Positions 53,712-63,338 of a stretch of 64,000 bases of DNA are shown here, piece after piece. The position numbers and the translations under genes were made by a program. Origin of the DNA: SH-MAG3 sp036374995 (GTDB lineage: Bacteria > Gemmatimonadota > Gemmatimonadetes > Longimicrobiales > RSA9). Positions within the stretch are counted from its first letter, which is position 1. Every line of letters begins with the position of its first letter. A model generated the notes under the pieces. The model was not told the DNA's origin, did no database searches, and saw only the letters and a program-made list of their open reading frames with translations. The stretch lies in the NCBI GenBank assembly GCA_036374995.1, contig DASUSS010000007.1:1-64000 (forward strand), in the 5' to 3' direction.

Positions 53712-55484
53712 ATGGCGCGACGCATCCAGATTCTGCCCGACACGCTCGCCAACCAGATCGCCGCCGGCGAGGTGGTGGAGCGGCCGGCGTCGGTGGTGAA
53801 GGAGCTGGTGGAGAACGCGCTGGATGCGGGCGCGACGCGGATCGACGTGGCCGTGCGCAACGGCGGGAAGACGGAGATCCGGGTGGCGGACGATGGGCAT
53901 GGGATGAGTCGGGACGATGCGCTCCTGTGCCTGGACCGGCATGCGACGAGCAAGATTGCGCGGCCGGAGGACCTCCGGCAGGTCCGGTCGTTCGGTTTTC
54001 GCGGGGAGGCGCTGCCGTCGATCGCGTCGGTGTCGCGGCTGACGCTCGAGACGGCGGAGTCGGGCGGGGTCGGGACGCGGGTGCGGGTGCACGGCGGTCG
54101 CATTGCGGGCGTGGAGGAATGCGCGCGGCAGACCGGCACGACGGTCTCCGTGCGCAGCCTGTTCGGCAACGTGCCGGCCCGGTCGAAGTTCCTGCGGAGC
54201 GCCGCGGTCGAGACGCGGGGCGTGGTGGACGCGGTGGTGACGCTCGCGCTGGCGCATCTGTCGACGGCGTTCCGGCTGGAGTCGAACGGGCGGGTGCTGC
54301 TCGAGCTGCCGCCGGCGCGCGACCTGGCGAGTCGGGTCGCGGCGCTGTGGGGCGACGAGGCGGCGGGCCGGCTCATCCCGGTCGGGCGCACGGAGCCGGG
54401 TCTTACCGTCGGCGGGCTGGTGGAGCGGCCGGACGCGGCGCTGTCCGGGCCGCGCCGGGTGCATCTGTTCGTGGATGGCCGGCCGTTCCGCGACCGCGGT
54501 CTCGTATACGCCGCGGAGCGCGGCTACCGCACGACCGTGCCGTACGGTGCGCGGCCGTCACTGCTGCTCTACCTGAAGCTGGATGCCGGCTCCGTCGACG
54601 TGAACGTGCATCCCGCGAAGCTGGAAGTGCGGTTCTCGAGCAGGTCGATGGTCGAGACGTGCATCGAGGCGGCCGTGCGCGAGGCGCTGAACCGGGTGGA
54701 CAGCGCGGCCACGCTCGACCGTCACACGCCCCTGCCGCAGCTGCGCCGCGACGCTTCGCCGGCGACGACCCCCGCGGAGCCGGGTGCCGGACAGCTCGCG
54801 TTCTTCGTGGTGGCCGCGGAGCGGAAGCCGCCGGAGGCAGGCGGCATCGCGGCGGCGGAGCCGGAGCCGGCCGTCGGGGCGGGAACCGCCGTATCGACGG
54901 AGGACGGTGCGCCGCTCCTGTGGCAGCTTCACGACTCCTACATCCTCGCCGAGACGCGCACCGGCCTGCTGATCATCGATCAGCACTCGGCCCACGAGCG
55001 GATCCTCTTTCAGGAGCTCATGGAAGCGTACGACCGGGGCGGCGCGCAGAGCCAGCGGCTGCTGTTCCCGATCACGCTGCGCCTGACGCCGGCGGAGTAC
55101 GCGCTCGTGCTCGATGCGCGGGAGTTGTTCGAGCGGACCGGCTTCGAGATCGAGCCGTTCGGCGGTCGCACGATCATCATGCATTCGGCGCCGGCGCCGC
55201 ACCCGTACTTCAACGCGGAGCGCTGCGTGCGGGAGATGATCGCGGAGCTCGCGGCGGGCAGCGAGCTGACGCGATCCGCGCGCACCCAGTACGAGCGGAT
55301 GGCGATGACGTTCGCGTGCAAGGGCGCGATCAAGGCGGGGCAGCGGCTGGCACACGTCGAGATGGAGGAGCTGTTCGAGCGGCTGTTCACGACGGAGCTG
55401 CCGTATCACGACGTGCACGGCCGCCCGACCGTGATCCGGCTTTCGCTGGAGGAGCTGGAGCGGCGCTTCGGGCGCCATGGCTAG
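53712..55484 (+). CDS. mutL: DNA mismatch repair protein MutL
   Basis: The 590-residue protein has the GHKL ATPase N-terminus (IAAGEVVERPASVVKELVEN, DALDAGAT, FGFRGEALPSIASV) and a C-terminal dimerisation domain. The endonuclease-type motif reads DQHSAHERILFQE near 421, with Ser and Gln replacing the Ala and last Glu of DQHA(x)2E(x)4E; FACKGAIKAG and HGRPTVI are also present. It overlaps miaA by 8 bases and begins a six-gene string. Confidence 0.95.
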   Translation: MARRIQILPDTLANQIAAGEVVERPASVVKELVENALDAGATRIDVAVRNGGKTEIRVADDGHGMSRDDALLCLDRHATSKIARPEDLRQVRSFGFRGEALPSIASVSRLTLETAESGGVGTRVRVHGGRIAGVEECARQTGTTVSVRSLFGNVPARSKFLRSAAVETRGVVDAVVTLALAHLSTAFRLESNGRVLLELPPARDLASRVAALWGDEAAGRLIPVGRTEPGLTVGGLVERPDAALSGPRRVHLFVDGRPFRDRGLVYAAERGYRTTVPYGARPSLLLYLKLDAGSVDVNVHPAKLEVRFSSRSMVETCIEAAVREALNRVDSAATLDRHTPLPQLRRDASPATTPAEPGAGQLAFFVVAAERKPPEAGGIAAAEPEPAVGAGTAVSTEDGAPLLWQLHDSYILAETRTGLLIIDQHSAHERILFQELMEAYDRGGAQSQRLLFPITLRLTPAEYALVLDARELFERTGFEIEPFGGRTIIMHSAPAPHPYFNAERCVREMIAELAAGSELTRSARTQYERMAMTFACKGAIKAGQRLAHVEMEELFERLFTTELPYHDVHGRPTVIRLSLEELERRFGRHG

Positions 55485-56406
55485 CGATGTGCTCGCCATT
55501 GTCGGCGCCACGGCCACCGGCAAGACCGAGGTCGCCATCGAGGTCGCACGGCGGCTGCCGGGCGAAGTCATCTCGATGGATTCACGCCAGGTCTACCGCG
55601 GCATGGACATCGGAACGGCGAAGCCGACGCCGGCGGAGCGGCGGGGCGTGCCCCACTTCGGCTTCGACCTCGTCGATCCGGACGAGCGCTTCAACGCCGG
55701 CCGCTTCGCCGCACTCGCGCGTGCCTGGATCGAGGAGATCCGCGGGCGTGGACACGTTCCGATCCTGGCCGGTGGCACCGGCTTCTTTCTGCGCGCGCTC
55801 ACGCACCCCATGTTCGACGAGCCGGCGCTGGACGCGGCGCGGAAGGAGAGCTGGAAGCGTTACCTCGCGAGTCTGCCGGCCGCCGAGATCGCGCGCTGGG
55901 CGCGGGAGCTGGATCGCGCGTCGTCGGCACGGGTGCACGACCGCCAGCGGCTGTGCCGCGTCATCGAGGTCGCGGTGCTGACCGGTCGGCCGCTGTCGTG
56001 GTGGCATGCCCGTACGGAAAGCGGAGTCCCGCCTATTGACCCGCTCGTGTTCGTGCTCGAGCTTCCGCGCGACGTTCTCTACCGCCGGATCGAGGCGCGC
56101 GTCGACCGGATGGTCGACGCGGGTCTGGTTCGTGAGGTGCGTGCGCTGATGGAACGCGGGTACGACGAGCGGGCGCCGGGGATGAACGCCACCGGCTACA
56201 TCGAGCTCGTGCCGCACGTCCGCGGCGAGCTCACGCTGGATGAGGCACTCGAGCTGATCAGGTCCGCCACCCGCCGCTACGCGCGCCGCCAGATCACCTG
56301 GCTGCGGCATCAGCTGCCTCCGGGCGCGATCCGGCTCGATGCGCAGGTGCCGGCCCCGGCGCTGGGCGAGCGGATCGCGCGGCTGTGGCACGAGAGGAAC
56401 ACGTGA
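55477..56406 (+). CDS. miaA: tRNA dimethylallyltransferase
   Basis: A 309-residue enzyme adding the dimethylallyl group to A37 of tRNAs reading UNN codons. P-loop GATATGKTEVAIE and the DSRQVYRGMDIGTAKP motif are intact. mutL-miaA adjacency is widespread in bacteria. The stop overlaps bshA. Confidence 0.96.
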   Translation: MASDVLAIVGATATGKTEVAIEVARRLPGEVISMDSRQVYRGMDIGTAKPTPAERRGVPHFGFDLVDPDERFNAGRFAALARAWIEEIRGRGHVPILAGGTGFFLRALTHPMFDEPALDAARKESWKRYLASLPAAEIARWARELDRASSARVHDRQRLCRVIEVAVLTGRPLSWWHARTESGVPPIDPLVFVLELPRDVLYRRIEARVDRMVDAGLVREVRALMERGYDERAPGMNATGYIELVPHVRGELTLDEALELIRSATRRYARRQITWLRHQLPPGAIRLDAQVPAPALGERIARLWHERNT

Positions 56407-57524
56407 AGATCGGTATCAGCTGCTACCCGGTATACGGCGGGTCGGGCGTGGTCGCGACGGAGCTCGGCATCGAGCTCGCACAGCGAGGGCACGAGGTGCA
56501 TTTCATCACGTACGCGCAGCCCTTCCGGCTGCCGTACTTCATGGAGCGCATCTACTACCACGAGGTCGAGGTCCCGAACTATCCGCTGTTCGAGCACCCG
56601 CCCTACAATCTGGCGCTCAGCGTAGCCATCCAGAACGCGGTGGAGCAGCACGACCTCGATCTGCTGCACGCTCACTATGCCGTGCCGCATGCGACGTCGG
56701 CGTGGATCGCGAAGGAAATGCTCGGGCGCGAGCGGTTCCGCATCGTCACGACGCTGCACGGCACGGACATCACGCTGGTCGGCCAGGACCCGTCGTTCCA
56801 GAGTCTGACCCAGTTCTCGATACGGAAGTCCGACGGCCTGACGGCGGTGTCGGAGTTCCTGCGCCGGGAGACGCACGAGCATTTCGACATCCCGCTCGAT
56901 GACATCCACGTGATCCCGAACTTCGTGGATCTCCAGAAATACAGCCGGGACGCCTACCCGTGTCATCGCTCGAAGCTGACGCGTGAGGGCGAGAAGATCG
57001 TCACGCACATCTCGAACTTCCGGGCCGTGAAGCGCGTCGACGATGTGGTGCGGATCTTCAGCCGGATCGTGCGCGAGGTCCCCGCACGGCTGCTGCTGGT
57101 CGGCGACGGACCGGAGCGCGGCAAGGTGCACGAGGTGGCCGAGTCCGAGGGCGTGGCCGACCGCGTGCTCTTCCTCGGGAAACAGAACTCGGTGGCCGAG
57201 CTGCTCGCCTGCACGGATCTGTGTCTGCTCCCGAGCGAGCTCGAGGCCTTCGGGCTCGTCGCGCTGGAGGCCATGGCGTGTGGCGCGCCCGTCATCGCAA
57301 CACGTACCGGCGGCGTGCCCGAGGTGGTCGAGGATGGCGTATCCGGGTTTCTCGCGCCGGTCGGCGATGTCGATGCGATGGCGGCTGCGGCGATTCAACT
57401 GCTGCGCGACCCGGAGATGTGGAAGCGGTTCAGCGACGGCGCGCGGCGCGGCGCGGAGCGGTTCAGCGCCGACACGATCGTGTCCCGGTACGAGTCGTTC
57501 TACGAGGAGGTGCTGGCACGGTGA
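56403..57524 (+). CDS. bshA: N-acetyl-alpha-D-glucosaminyl L-malate synthase BshA
   Basis: A 373-residue GT4 glycosyltransferase with the BshA hallmark start KIGISCYPVYGGSGVVATELG, then FITYAQPFRL, LHAHYAVPHA, TTLHGTDITLVG, HISNFRAVKR and the C-terminal ELEAFGLVALEAMACG. It makes GlcNAc-malate, the first step to bacillithiol. GTG start overlaps miaA (GTGA). bshB and bshC are not in the window. Confidence 0.93.
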   Translation: MKIGISCYPVYGGSGVVATELGIELAQRGHEVHFITYAQPFRLPYFMERIYYHEVEVPNYPLFEHPPYNLALSVAIQNAVEQHDLDLLHAHYAVPHATSAWIAKEMLGRERFRIVTTLHGTDITLVGQDPSFQSLTQFSIRKSDGLTAVSEFLRRETHEHFDIPLDDIHVIPNFVDLQKYSRDAYPCHRSKLTREGEKIVTHISNFRAVKRVDDVVRIFSRIVREVPARLLLVGDGPERGKVHEVAESEGVADRVLFLGKQNSVAELLACTDLCLLPSELEAFGLVALEAMACGAPVIATRTGGVPEVVEDGVSGFLAPVGDVDAMAAAAIQLLRDPEMWKRFSDGARRGAERFSADTIVSRYESFYEEVLAR

Positions 57525-58414
57525 CGGCTCCCGGGAGCACCACGATGGCGCAGCTGCCGGCGAGTCTGGCGATCGATGACGCGGCGCTGCATCTGATCGA
57601 TCTCGCGCTCGACGAGGATCGCGGACCCGGCGACTGGACGACGCGCTGGACCGTGCCCGCGCGAACGCGCGTCCAGGCGACCATCGTTGCGAAGGACACG
57701 GGCGTCATTGCAGGCGTCCCGCTCGCAGTCGCGGTGTTCCTGCGCCTCGATCCCCGCGTGCAGGTCGACATCATCGCGGCAGACGGTGATCGCGTTCGTG
57801 CCGGCGAGCCGGTCATGCGGCTGCGCGGACCCGGTCGCGCGATCCTCACCGGCGAGCGCGTGGCCCTCAACTTCCTCCAGCGGCTCTCCGGTGTCGCGAC
57901 ACTCACGCGGCGCTTCGTCGACGCGATCGAGGGCACCGGCGCGCGCATCCTCGACACCCGCAAGACGACACCCGGGTGGCGGACGCTGGAAAAGAAGGCC
58001 GTTCGGGCCGGCGGCGGCGAGAACCACCGCGCGGGACTCTACGACATGGTGCTCATCAAGGAGAACCACGCGGCGATCGCCGGCGGCATCACCGAGGCCG
58101 TGAAGCGGGTGCGCGAGCACAACACGCACGACCTGCCAATCACGGTCGAGGTCCATTCGATGGACGACCTCGAGGCCGCACTGAGCGCGCGCGTCGAACG
58201 CGTCCTGCTCGACAACTTCGACACGCCGACCACGAGACGGCTGGTCGAGCGGGCACGGGCGCACCGGCGGCCGCCGATCATCGAGGCGTCCGGCAACATG
58301 ACGCTGAAGCGCGTCCGTGAAGTGGCCGAGGCCGGCGTCGATTTCATCAGCGTCGGAGCACTCACGCATTCCGCGCCGGCGTTCGACCTGTCGCTCCGCA
58401 TCGACCGGCCGTGA
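57521..58414 (+). CDS. nadC: nicotinate-nucleotide pyrophosphorylase (quinolinate PRTase)
   Basis: A 297-residue enzyme of NAD synthesis converting quinolinate to nicotinate mononucleotide. DTRKTTPGWRTLEKKAV and GGGENHRAGLYDMVLIKENH are diagnostic. GTG 57521 has AGGAGG 10 bases upstream; ATG 57545 is an alternative. It overlaps both neighbours by 4 bases. Confidence 0.95.
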   Translation: MTAPGSTTMAQLPASLAIDDAALHLIDLALDEDRGPGDWTTRWTVPARTRVQATIVAKDTGVIAGVPLAVAVFLRLDPRVQVDIIAADGDRVRAGEPVMRLRGPGRAILTGERVALNFLQRLSGVATLTRRFVDAIEGTGARILDTRKTTPGWRTLEKKAVRAGGGENHRAGLYDMVLIKENHAAIAGGITEAVKRVREHNTHDLPITVEVHSMDDLEAALSARVERVLLDNFDTPTTRRLVERARAHRRPPIIEASGNMTLKRVREVAEAGVDFISVGALTHSAPAFDLSLRIDRP

Positions 58415-59250
58415 CGCGCGACGCCGCGCTCGCGCGCTGGGAGGGTCGCACGATCGACGACCTGCGTCGGCGCTGGCGCCTGCCGCACCTCGTCGCCTTG
58501 CCCGAGACCGGATCGACGAACGATGTCGCGCGCGCACTGGCCGACGCCGGCGCTCCCGCGGGCCTCCTCGTTCTGACCGACTACCAGCATGCCGGCCGCG
58601 GCCGGATGGGTCGGACGTGGTCGGCAGCGCCGGGCCACGCACTGCTGTTGTCGTTTCTGCTGCGACCCGCGCGCACGGCGCGTGCAGTGGCACCCGGAGC
58701 CGCACCCGTTCGGGTCGGCCTCGCCGTCGCTCGGGCGCTCCGCGCCGCAACCGGTATCGACGCACGGCTGAAGTGGCCGAACGATCTCGTGGTGCGCGGC
58801 GCAGGCAAGCTCGCCGGCATCCTCTGCGAAGCGGCCACAGCCGGCGGCGATACGATCGTGATCGCAGGCATCGGCATCAACGTCGCCCAGCAGCAGGACG
58901 ACTGGCCCGAAGCGCTGCGCGGAACGGCGACCTCCATCGCCCTGGCCATGGGTACGCCGCCGGACCGCACTGCGGTCATGGACGCGCTCTGCACCGCCAT
59001 GGAGCCGCTGTTCATCGCGCCGCTCACGCCCCTGACCGTTGCGGAGATCCGCGCGTACGAGACCGTGGATGCGCTCCGCGGCCGCGTGATCGCCATTGCG
59101 GGCGCCGATATCGAGCGCGGCACGGCCCGCGGCATCGCCTCCGATGGCGCACTCCTGGTCGAGACCGATCGCGGTCTGCGCCGCATCACCTCGGCGACCG
59201 TGCGGCCCGTCGCGGACCACGCATCCTCCAACACACCGTCCCACCCATGA
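58411..59250 (+). CDS. birA: biotin-protein ligase (group I)
   Basis: The 279-residue ligase attaches biotin to carrier proteins. ETGSTNDVARAL, the biotinyl-AMP loop DYQHAGRGRMGRTW, KWPNDLVV and GIGINV are intact. It lacks the N-terminal HTH repressor domain of E. coli BirA, so it should be a ligase only. GTG start overlaps nadC. Confidence 0.94.
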   Translation: MTRDAALARWEGRTIDDLRRRWRLPHLVALPETGSTNDVARALADAGAPAGLLVLTDYQHAGRGRMGRTWSAAPGHALLLSFLLRPARTARAVAPGAAPVRVGLAVARALRAATGIDARLKWPNDLVVRGAGKLAGILCEAATAGGDTIVIAGIGINVAQQQDDWPEALRGTATSIALAMGTPPDRTAVMDALCTAMEPLFIAPLTPLTVAEIRAYETVDALRGRVIAIAGADIERGTARGIASDGALLVETDRGLRRITSATVRPVADHASSNTPSHP

Positions 59251-60038
59251 TCGTCACGTTCGACATCGGCAACACCGAGATCGTCATCGGCCTCTTCGAG
59301 GATGCCGAGCTCCTCGATCACTGGCGTGTCTCGACGAACGCCGAACGCACGGTCGACGAGTTCGGGCTCCTCGTCCGCGCGCTGATCCGCGAGTCGGGCT
59401 TCGACTCCGACGCCATCCAGGCCTCCGTCATCGGCTCCGTCGCGCCCCAGGTCACCGCCGTCGCCGCCGAGATGTGTGACCGCCACCTCGGCGCCCGCGT
59501 CCTCGTCATCGATGCCGACACCCGGCTGCCGATCCGCCTCGACGTCGATGAGCCCCGCTCCGTCGGCGCCGACCGCATCCTCAACACCCTCGCCGCCTCG
59601 CAGATCTTCCGCCGCGACACCATCGTCGTCGACCTCGGGACCGCCACCACCTTCGATTGCATCACTGCAGACGGCGTCTTCATCGGAGGCGTCATCGCGC
59701 CCGGCGTACGGACCGGCGCCGAGACGCTCGTCCGTCGCACCGCCAAGCTGCCCCGCGTCGACCTCGAGCGGCCCCCCACCGTGATCGGTCGCCGCACCGA
59801 GACCTCGCTCCGCTCCGGCATCGTCTTCGGCGCCGTCGAGTCCATCGACGGCATCGTCCGCCGCATCAAGGACGAATGGCGGCGCCCCGATGCCCTCGTC
59901 GTCGCGACCGGCGGCCTCGCCCCACTCCTCGCCCCGCAGTGCGCCACGGTCGATCGCGTCGAGCCCTACATCACCCTCCAGGGGCTCGAGCTCGCCTACC
60001 GCCACGTGACCGCCAGGGACCGCCGCGGCGGAAGTTGA
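59247..60038 (+). CDS. coaX: type III pantothenate kinase
   Basis: A 263-residue ASKHA kinase for the first step of CoA synthesis: DIGNTEIVIGLF, VGADRILNT, VVDLGTATTFDCI and GGVIAPGVRTGAETL. birA-coaX pairing is common. The last gene of the mutL string; ATG overlaps birA. Confidence 0.95.
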   Translation: MIVTFDIGNTEIVIGLFEDAELLDHWRVSTNAERTVDEFGLLVRALIRESGFDSDAIQASVIGSVAPQVTAVAAEMCDRHLGARVLVIDADTRLPIRLDVDEPRSVGADRILNTLAASQIFRRDTIVVDLGTATTFDCITADGVFIGGVIAPGVRTGAETLVRRTAKLPRVDLERPPTVIGRRTETSLRSGIVFGAVESIDGIVRRIKDEWRRPDALVVATGGLAPLLAPQCATVDRVEPYITLQGLELAYRHVTARDRRGGS

Positions 60039-60254
60039 ACGATCCAGGATTCCACAATTGAAAACACGGGGAAACCCGGGCGCCTCCCGTTCTCGCATGT
60101 CCTCCGCGCGCTCGGCGAGAACATCCGTTCCGCAACCGCAACCGGTACGGCCCTGGACAGCCCGGCGAACTGCCTGACCGGCATTCCGATCTGCCGGTTT
60201 GACCCATTCCGCTGGCATTCGGGATGCTTCGGCGCGGCCGCGAGCGGCGGCACC
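60039..60254. other. gap between coaX and the groE promoter
   Basis: It contains a partial copy of the dispersed repeat (60101-60129) with a TTCTCGC/GCGAGAA hairpin, but no gene and no clear terminator for coaX. Confidence 0.4.
60101..60129 (+). repeat. dispersed repeat, copy 3 (single arm)
   Basis: CCTCCGCGCGCTCGGCGAG followed by AACATCCGTT matches the right arms at 19991 and 26002 (CCTC-GCG--CTC-GCG then ATCCGTT), with several changes. No inverted partner is obvious. Confidence 0.45.
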
Positions 60255-60282
60255 TTGACAGGGCGGTCGCCGCGGCTATGTT
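60255..60282 (+). promoter_or_regulatory. groESL promoter
   Basis: TTGACA (60255-60260), 16-base spacer, TATGTT (60277-60282), with the CIRCE operator just downstream. Confidence 0.7.
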
Positions 60283-60293
60283 CCCGCCGGCTT

Positions 60294-60320
60294 CTGGCAC
60301 TCGGGAGCGTCGAGTGCTAA
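60294..60320. promoter_or_regulatory. CIRCE operator (HrcA site)
   Basis: CTGGCACTC - 9 bases - GAGTGCTAA. The right arm is perfect CIRCE; the left arm has two changes from TTAGCACTC. It implies HrcA control of groESL. Confidence 0.88.
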
Positions 60321-60364
60321 CAGAGACCGGCCACAACGAAACACTACAGACGGAGGTCAGCAAC

Positions 60365-60673
60365 ATGGCGACTGCCGCTTCCACACAGATCCAGCCGCTG
60401 GCGGATCGGGTTGTCGTGAAGGCGCTCGAGGAGACCGAGCAGATGCGGGGCGGGCTGTACATCCCGGACACGGCGAAGGAGAAGCCACAGCAGGGCGAGA
60501 TCATCGCGGTCGGCCCGGGCAAGATGACGGACGACGGCAAGCGGATCCCGAACGAGCTGAAGGCGGGCGATCGGGTGCTGTACGGCAAGTACAGCGGGAC
60601 GGAGGTGACGGTGGGCGATGAGCAGTACCTGATCCTGCGCGAGTCGGACGTGCTCGCGGTCATCAAGAGCTGA
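60365..60673 (+). CDS. groES: co-chaperonin GroES
   Basis: The 102-residue lid of the chaperonin. QPLADRVVVKALEETEQMRGGLYIPD, the mobile loop, and the C-terminal LRESDVLAVIK are standard. CGGAGG is nine bases before ATG. Confidence 0.97.
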   Translation: MATAASTQIQPLADRVVVKALEETEQMRGGLYIPDTAKEKPQQGEIIAVGPGKMTDDGKRIPNELKAGDRVLYGKYSGTEVTVGDEQYLILRESDVLAVIKS

Positions 60674-60708
60674 AGGCAACAACCCATAAACGAGGGAGGA
60701 AGCCAGCC

Positions 60709-62343
<1,635 letters not shown>

Positions 62344-62389
62344 GAAAGGTTATCGGGCGTTTCGGCTCGATCCCTTCCTTCGTTGGAGG

Positions 62390-62432
62390 AACGGCTCCGG
62401 GGCAGTGGTGCTCCGGGGCCGTTTTCTTTCTT
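62390..62432 (+). terminator. groESL intrinsic terminator
   Basis: AACGGCTCCGGGG (62390-62402), 8-base loop, CTCCGGGGCCGTT (62411-62423) with two G-U pairs, then TTCTTTCTT. Confidence 0.82.
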
Positions 62433-62450
62433 CTGCCGCTTACTACTCGT

Positions 62451-62517
62451 CGGGATCAGGTTGCATGGGCATGGGCAGAGGCACGTTTAGGGGTCAGACG
62501 CACGCACACGTTTACGG
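62451..62517 (+). repeat. left inverted repeat of the four-helix-bundle element
   Basis: Blocks CGGGATCAGG (62451-62460), CATGGGCATGGGCA (62464-62477) and a 29-base block starting AGGGGTCAGACGCACGCACA (62489-62517). All three recur inverted at 63031-63116. A fourth inner block GCGTGACAGGT (62546) is matched at 62954. Confidence 0.75.
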
Positions 62518-62626
62518 GCAGGGGCGGGGGCACTGGTGGTTGTACGCGTGACAGGTACTCTTTCGGTCGCGAGGATCAGTTTGACGAGAGCGCCTATAAT
62601 CCTCCGGAGCAACAGCTTGGCCTTGC

Positions 62627-62923
62627 TCACTTCAGAAGGATGTAGAGCTCCAGATCGACCAGGTGGTCGAGGACGGCGGCGGTTTCGGTGGCGGATCGAT
62701 TGGCGATCCGGTAGAAACGGGCTTTCTCCTTCGGCGCGAATTCGCCGGCGCCTTCTGCGATGTTCAGGGGGATGGAGATGGTGGTGCGGCGGCACTGGTC
62801 CACGAGGTCGGCACGCCCCGGCGGCACCTGCTCGAGTATGCTGCGGCAGACTCGAGCAAGCTCGCGCGCGAGCTGGTAGACATCCAGGCGCTCATGATCG
62901 AGCACCACCTCCCCGCCGTTCAT
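62627..62923 (-). CDS. four-helix-bundle protein (S23/Avd-like family)
   Basis: A 98-residue protein with the family pattern LDVYQLARELARVCRSI, LVDQCRRTTISIPLNIAEGAGEF and RFYRIANRSATETAAVLDHL. Members occur inside 23S rRNA intervening sequences, as the accessory Avd of diversity-generating retroelements and alone in many genomes; their work is probably nucleic-acid binding as pentamers. ATG 62923 has CGGAG upstream. The gene lies within multi-block inverted repeats between groEL and thrS; no reverse transcriptase or transposase is nearby. Confidence 0.85.
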   Translation of the reverse strand: MNGGEVVLDHERLDVYQLARELARVCRSILEQVPPGRADLVDQCRRTTISIPLNIAEGAGEFAPKEKARFYRIANRSATETAAVLDHLVDLELYILLK

Positions 62924-63030
62924 GGGAGCTCCGCGCGAAGGAGACCTGTCACGCATGTCTACACGATGAGTCCACGAGATGGGCAGAAGAATGGCCGAAC
63001 AGGACGAACCGGTCATGCCGCTGCCCGTGT

Positions 63031-63116
63031 CCGTAAACGTGTGCGTGCGTCTGACCCCTGCCCGTGCACGTGCCCATGCCCATGACAACCCGGCACCAAA
63101 TGAAACCTTGATCCCG
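63031..63116 (-). repeat. right inverted repeat of the four-helix-bundle element
   Basis: The inverse of the left repeat: 29-base block at 63031-63059, TGCCCATGCCCATG at 63071-63084 and CCTTGATCCCG at 63106-63116, with small insertions between blocks. The outermost block overlaps the -35 of the thrS leader promoter. Confidence 0.75.
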
Positions 63117-63137
63117 AAACCCGAAACCTGTTATCCT
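63108..63137 (+). promoter_or_regulatory. promoter of the thrS leader, leaderless
   Basis: TTGATC (63108-63113), 18-base spacer, TATCCT (63132-63137). Initiation falls on or next to the leader ATG (63144), which has no Shine-Dalgarno sequence. Confidence 0.5.
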
Positions 63138-63143
63138 GCAACC

Positions 63144-63209
63144 ATGAGCCAGCTCACGCAGACGCGGACCACGACGACGACGACGCCCGGAAGGAGGCGG
63201 CGCCGGTAA
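63144..63209 (+). CDS. threonine-rich leader peptide of thrS
   Basis: A 21-codon frame, eight of whose residues are Thr: single Thr at 5 and 7, then six in a row at 9-14 (ACC and five ACG). It ends in Pro-Gly and five Arg. It is followed 34 bases later by an intrinsic terminator and then by thrS, the arrangement of an amino-acid attenuator. Slow decoding of Thr codons when charged tRNA-Thr is scarce would change RNA folding and allow read-through. Confidence 0.72.
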   Translation: MSQLTQTRTTTTTTPGRRRRR

Positions 63210-63243
63210 TCCCGCGCGAGCGCAGCGAGCGCAGCAGGACGAC

Positions 63244-63283
63244 GGGCCCCTCGAACACCAGACAATCGAGGCGGCCCTTTTTT
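63244..63283 (+). terminator. thrS attenuator terminator
   Basis: GGGCCCCTCGA (63244-63254), 11-base loop, TCGAGGCGGCCC (63266-63277, one bulge), then six T. It lies 55 bases before the thrS ATG, so it must be bypassed for thrS expression. Confidence 0.82.
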
Positions 63284-63338
63284 CATCTCGTGACCCTGCC
63301 TAGCTTCACACGCCCGCAGGGGAGGACGACAGGAAAAG

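Noticed and set aside
62627..62923. Diversity-generating retroelement (Avd accessory)
   Set aside because: No reverse transcriptase, template or variable repeat is near the four-helix-bundle gene.
63144..63338. T-box riboswitch before thrS
   Set aside because: No T-box core sequence or specifier stem seen; the Thr-rich frame explains the terminator better.
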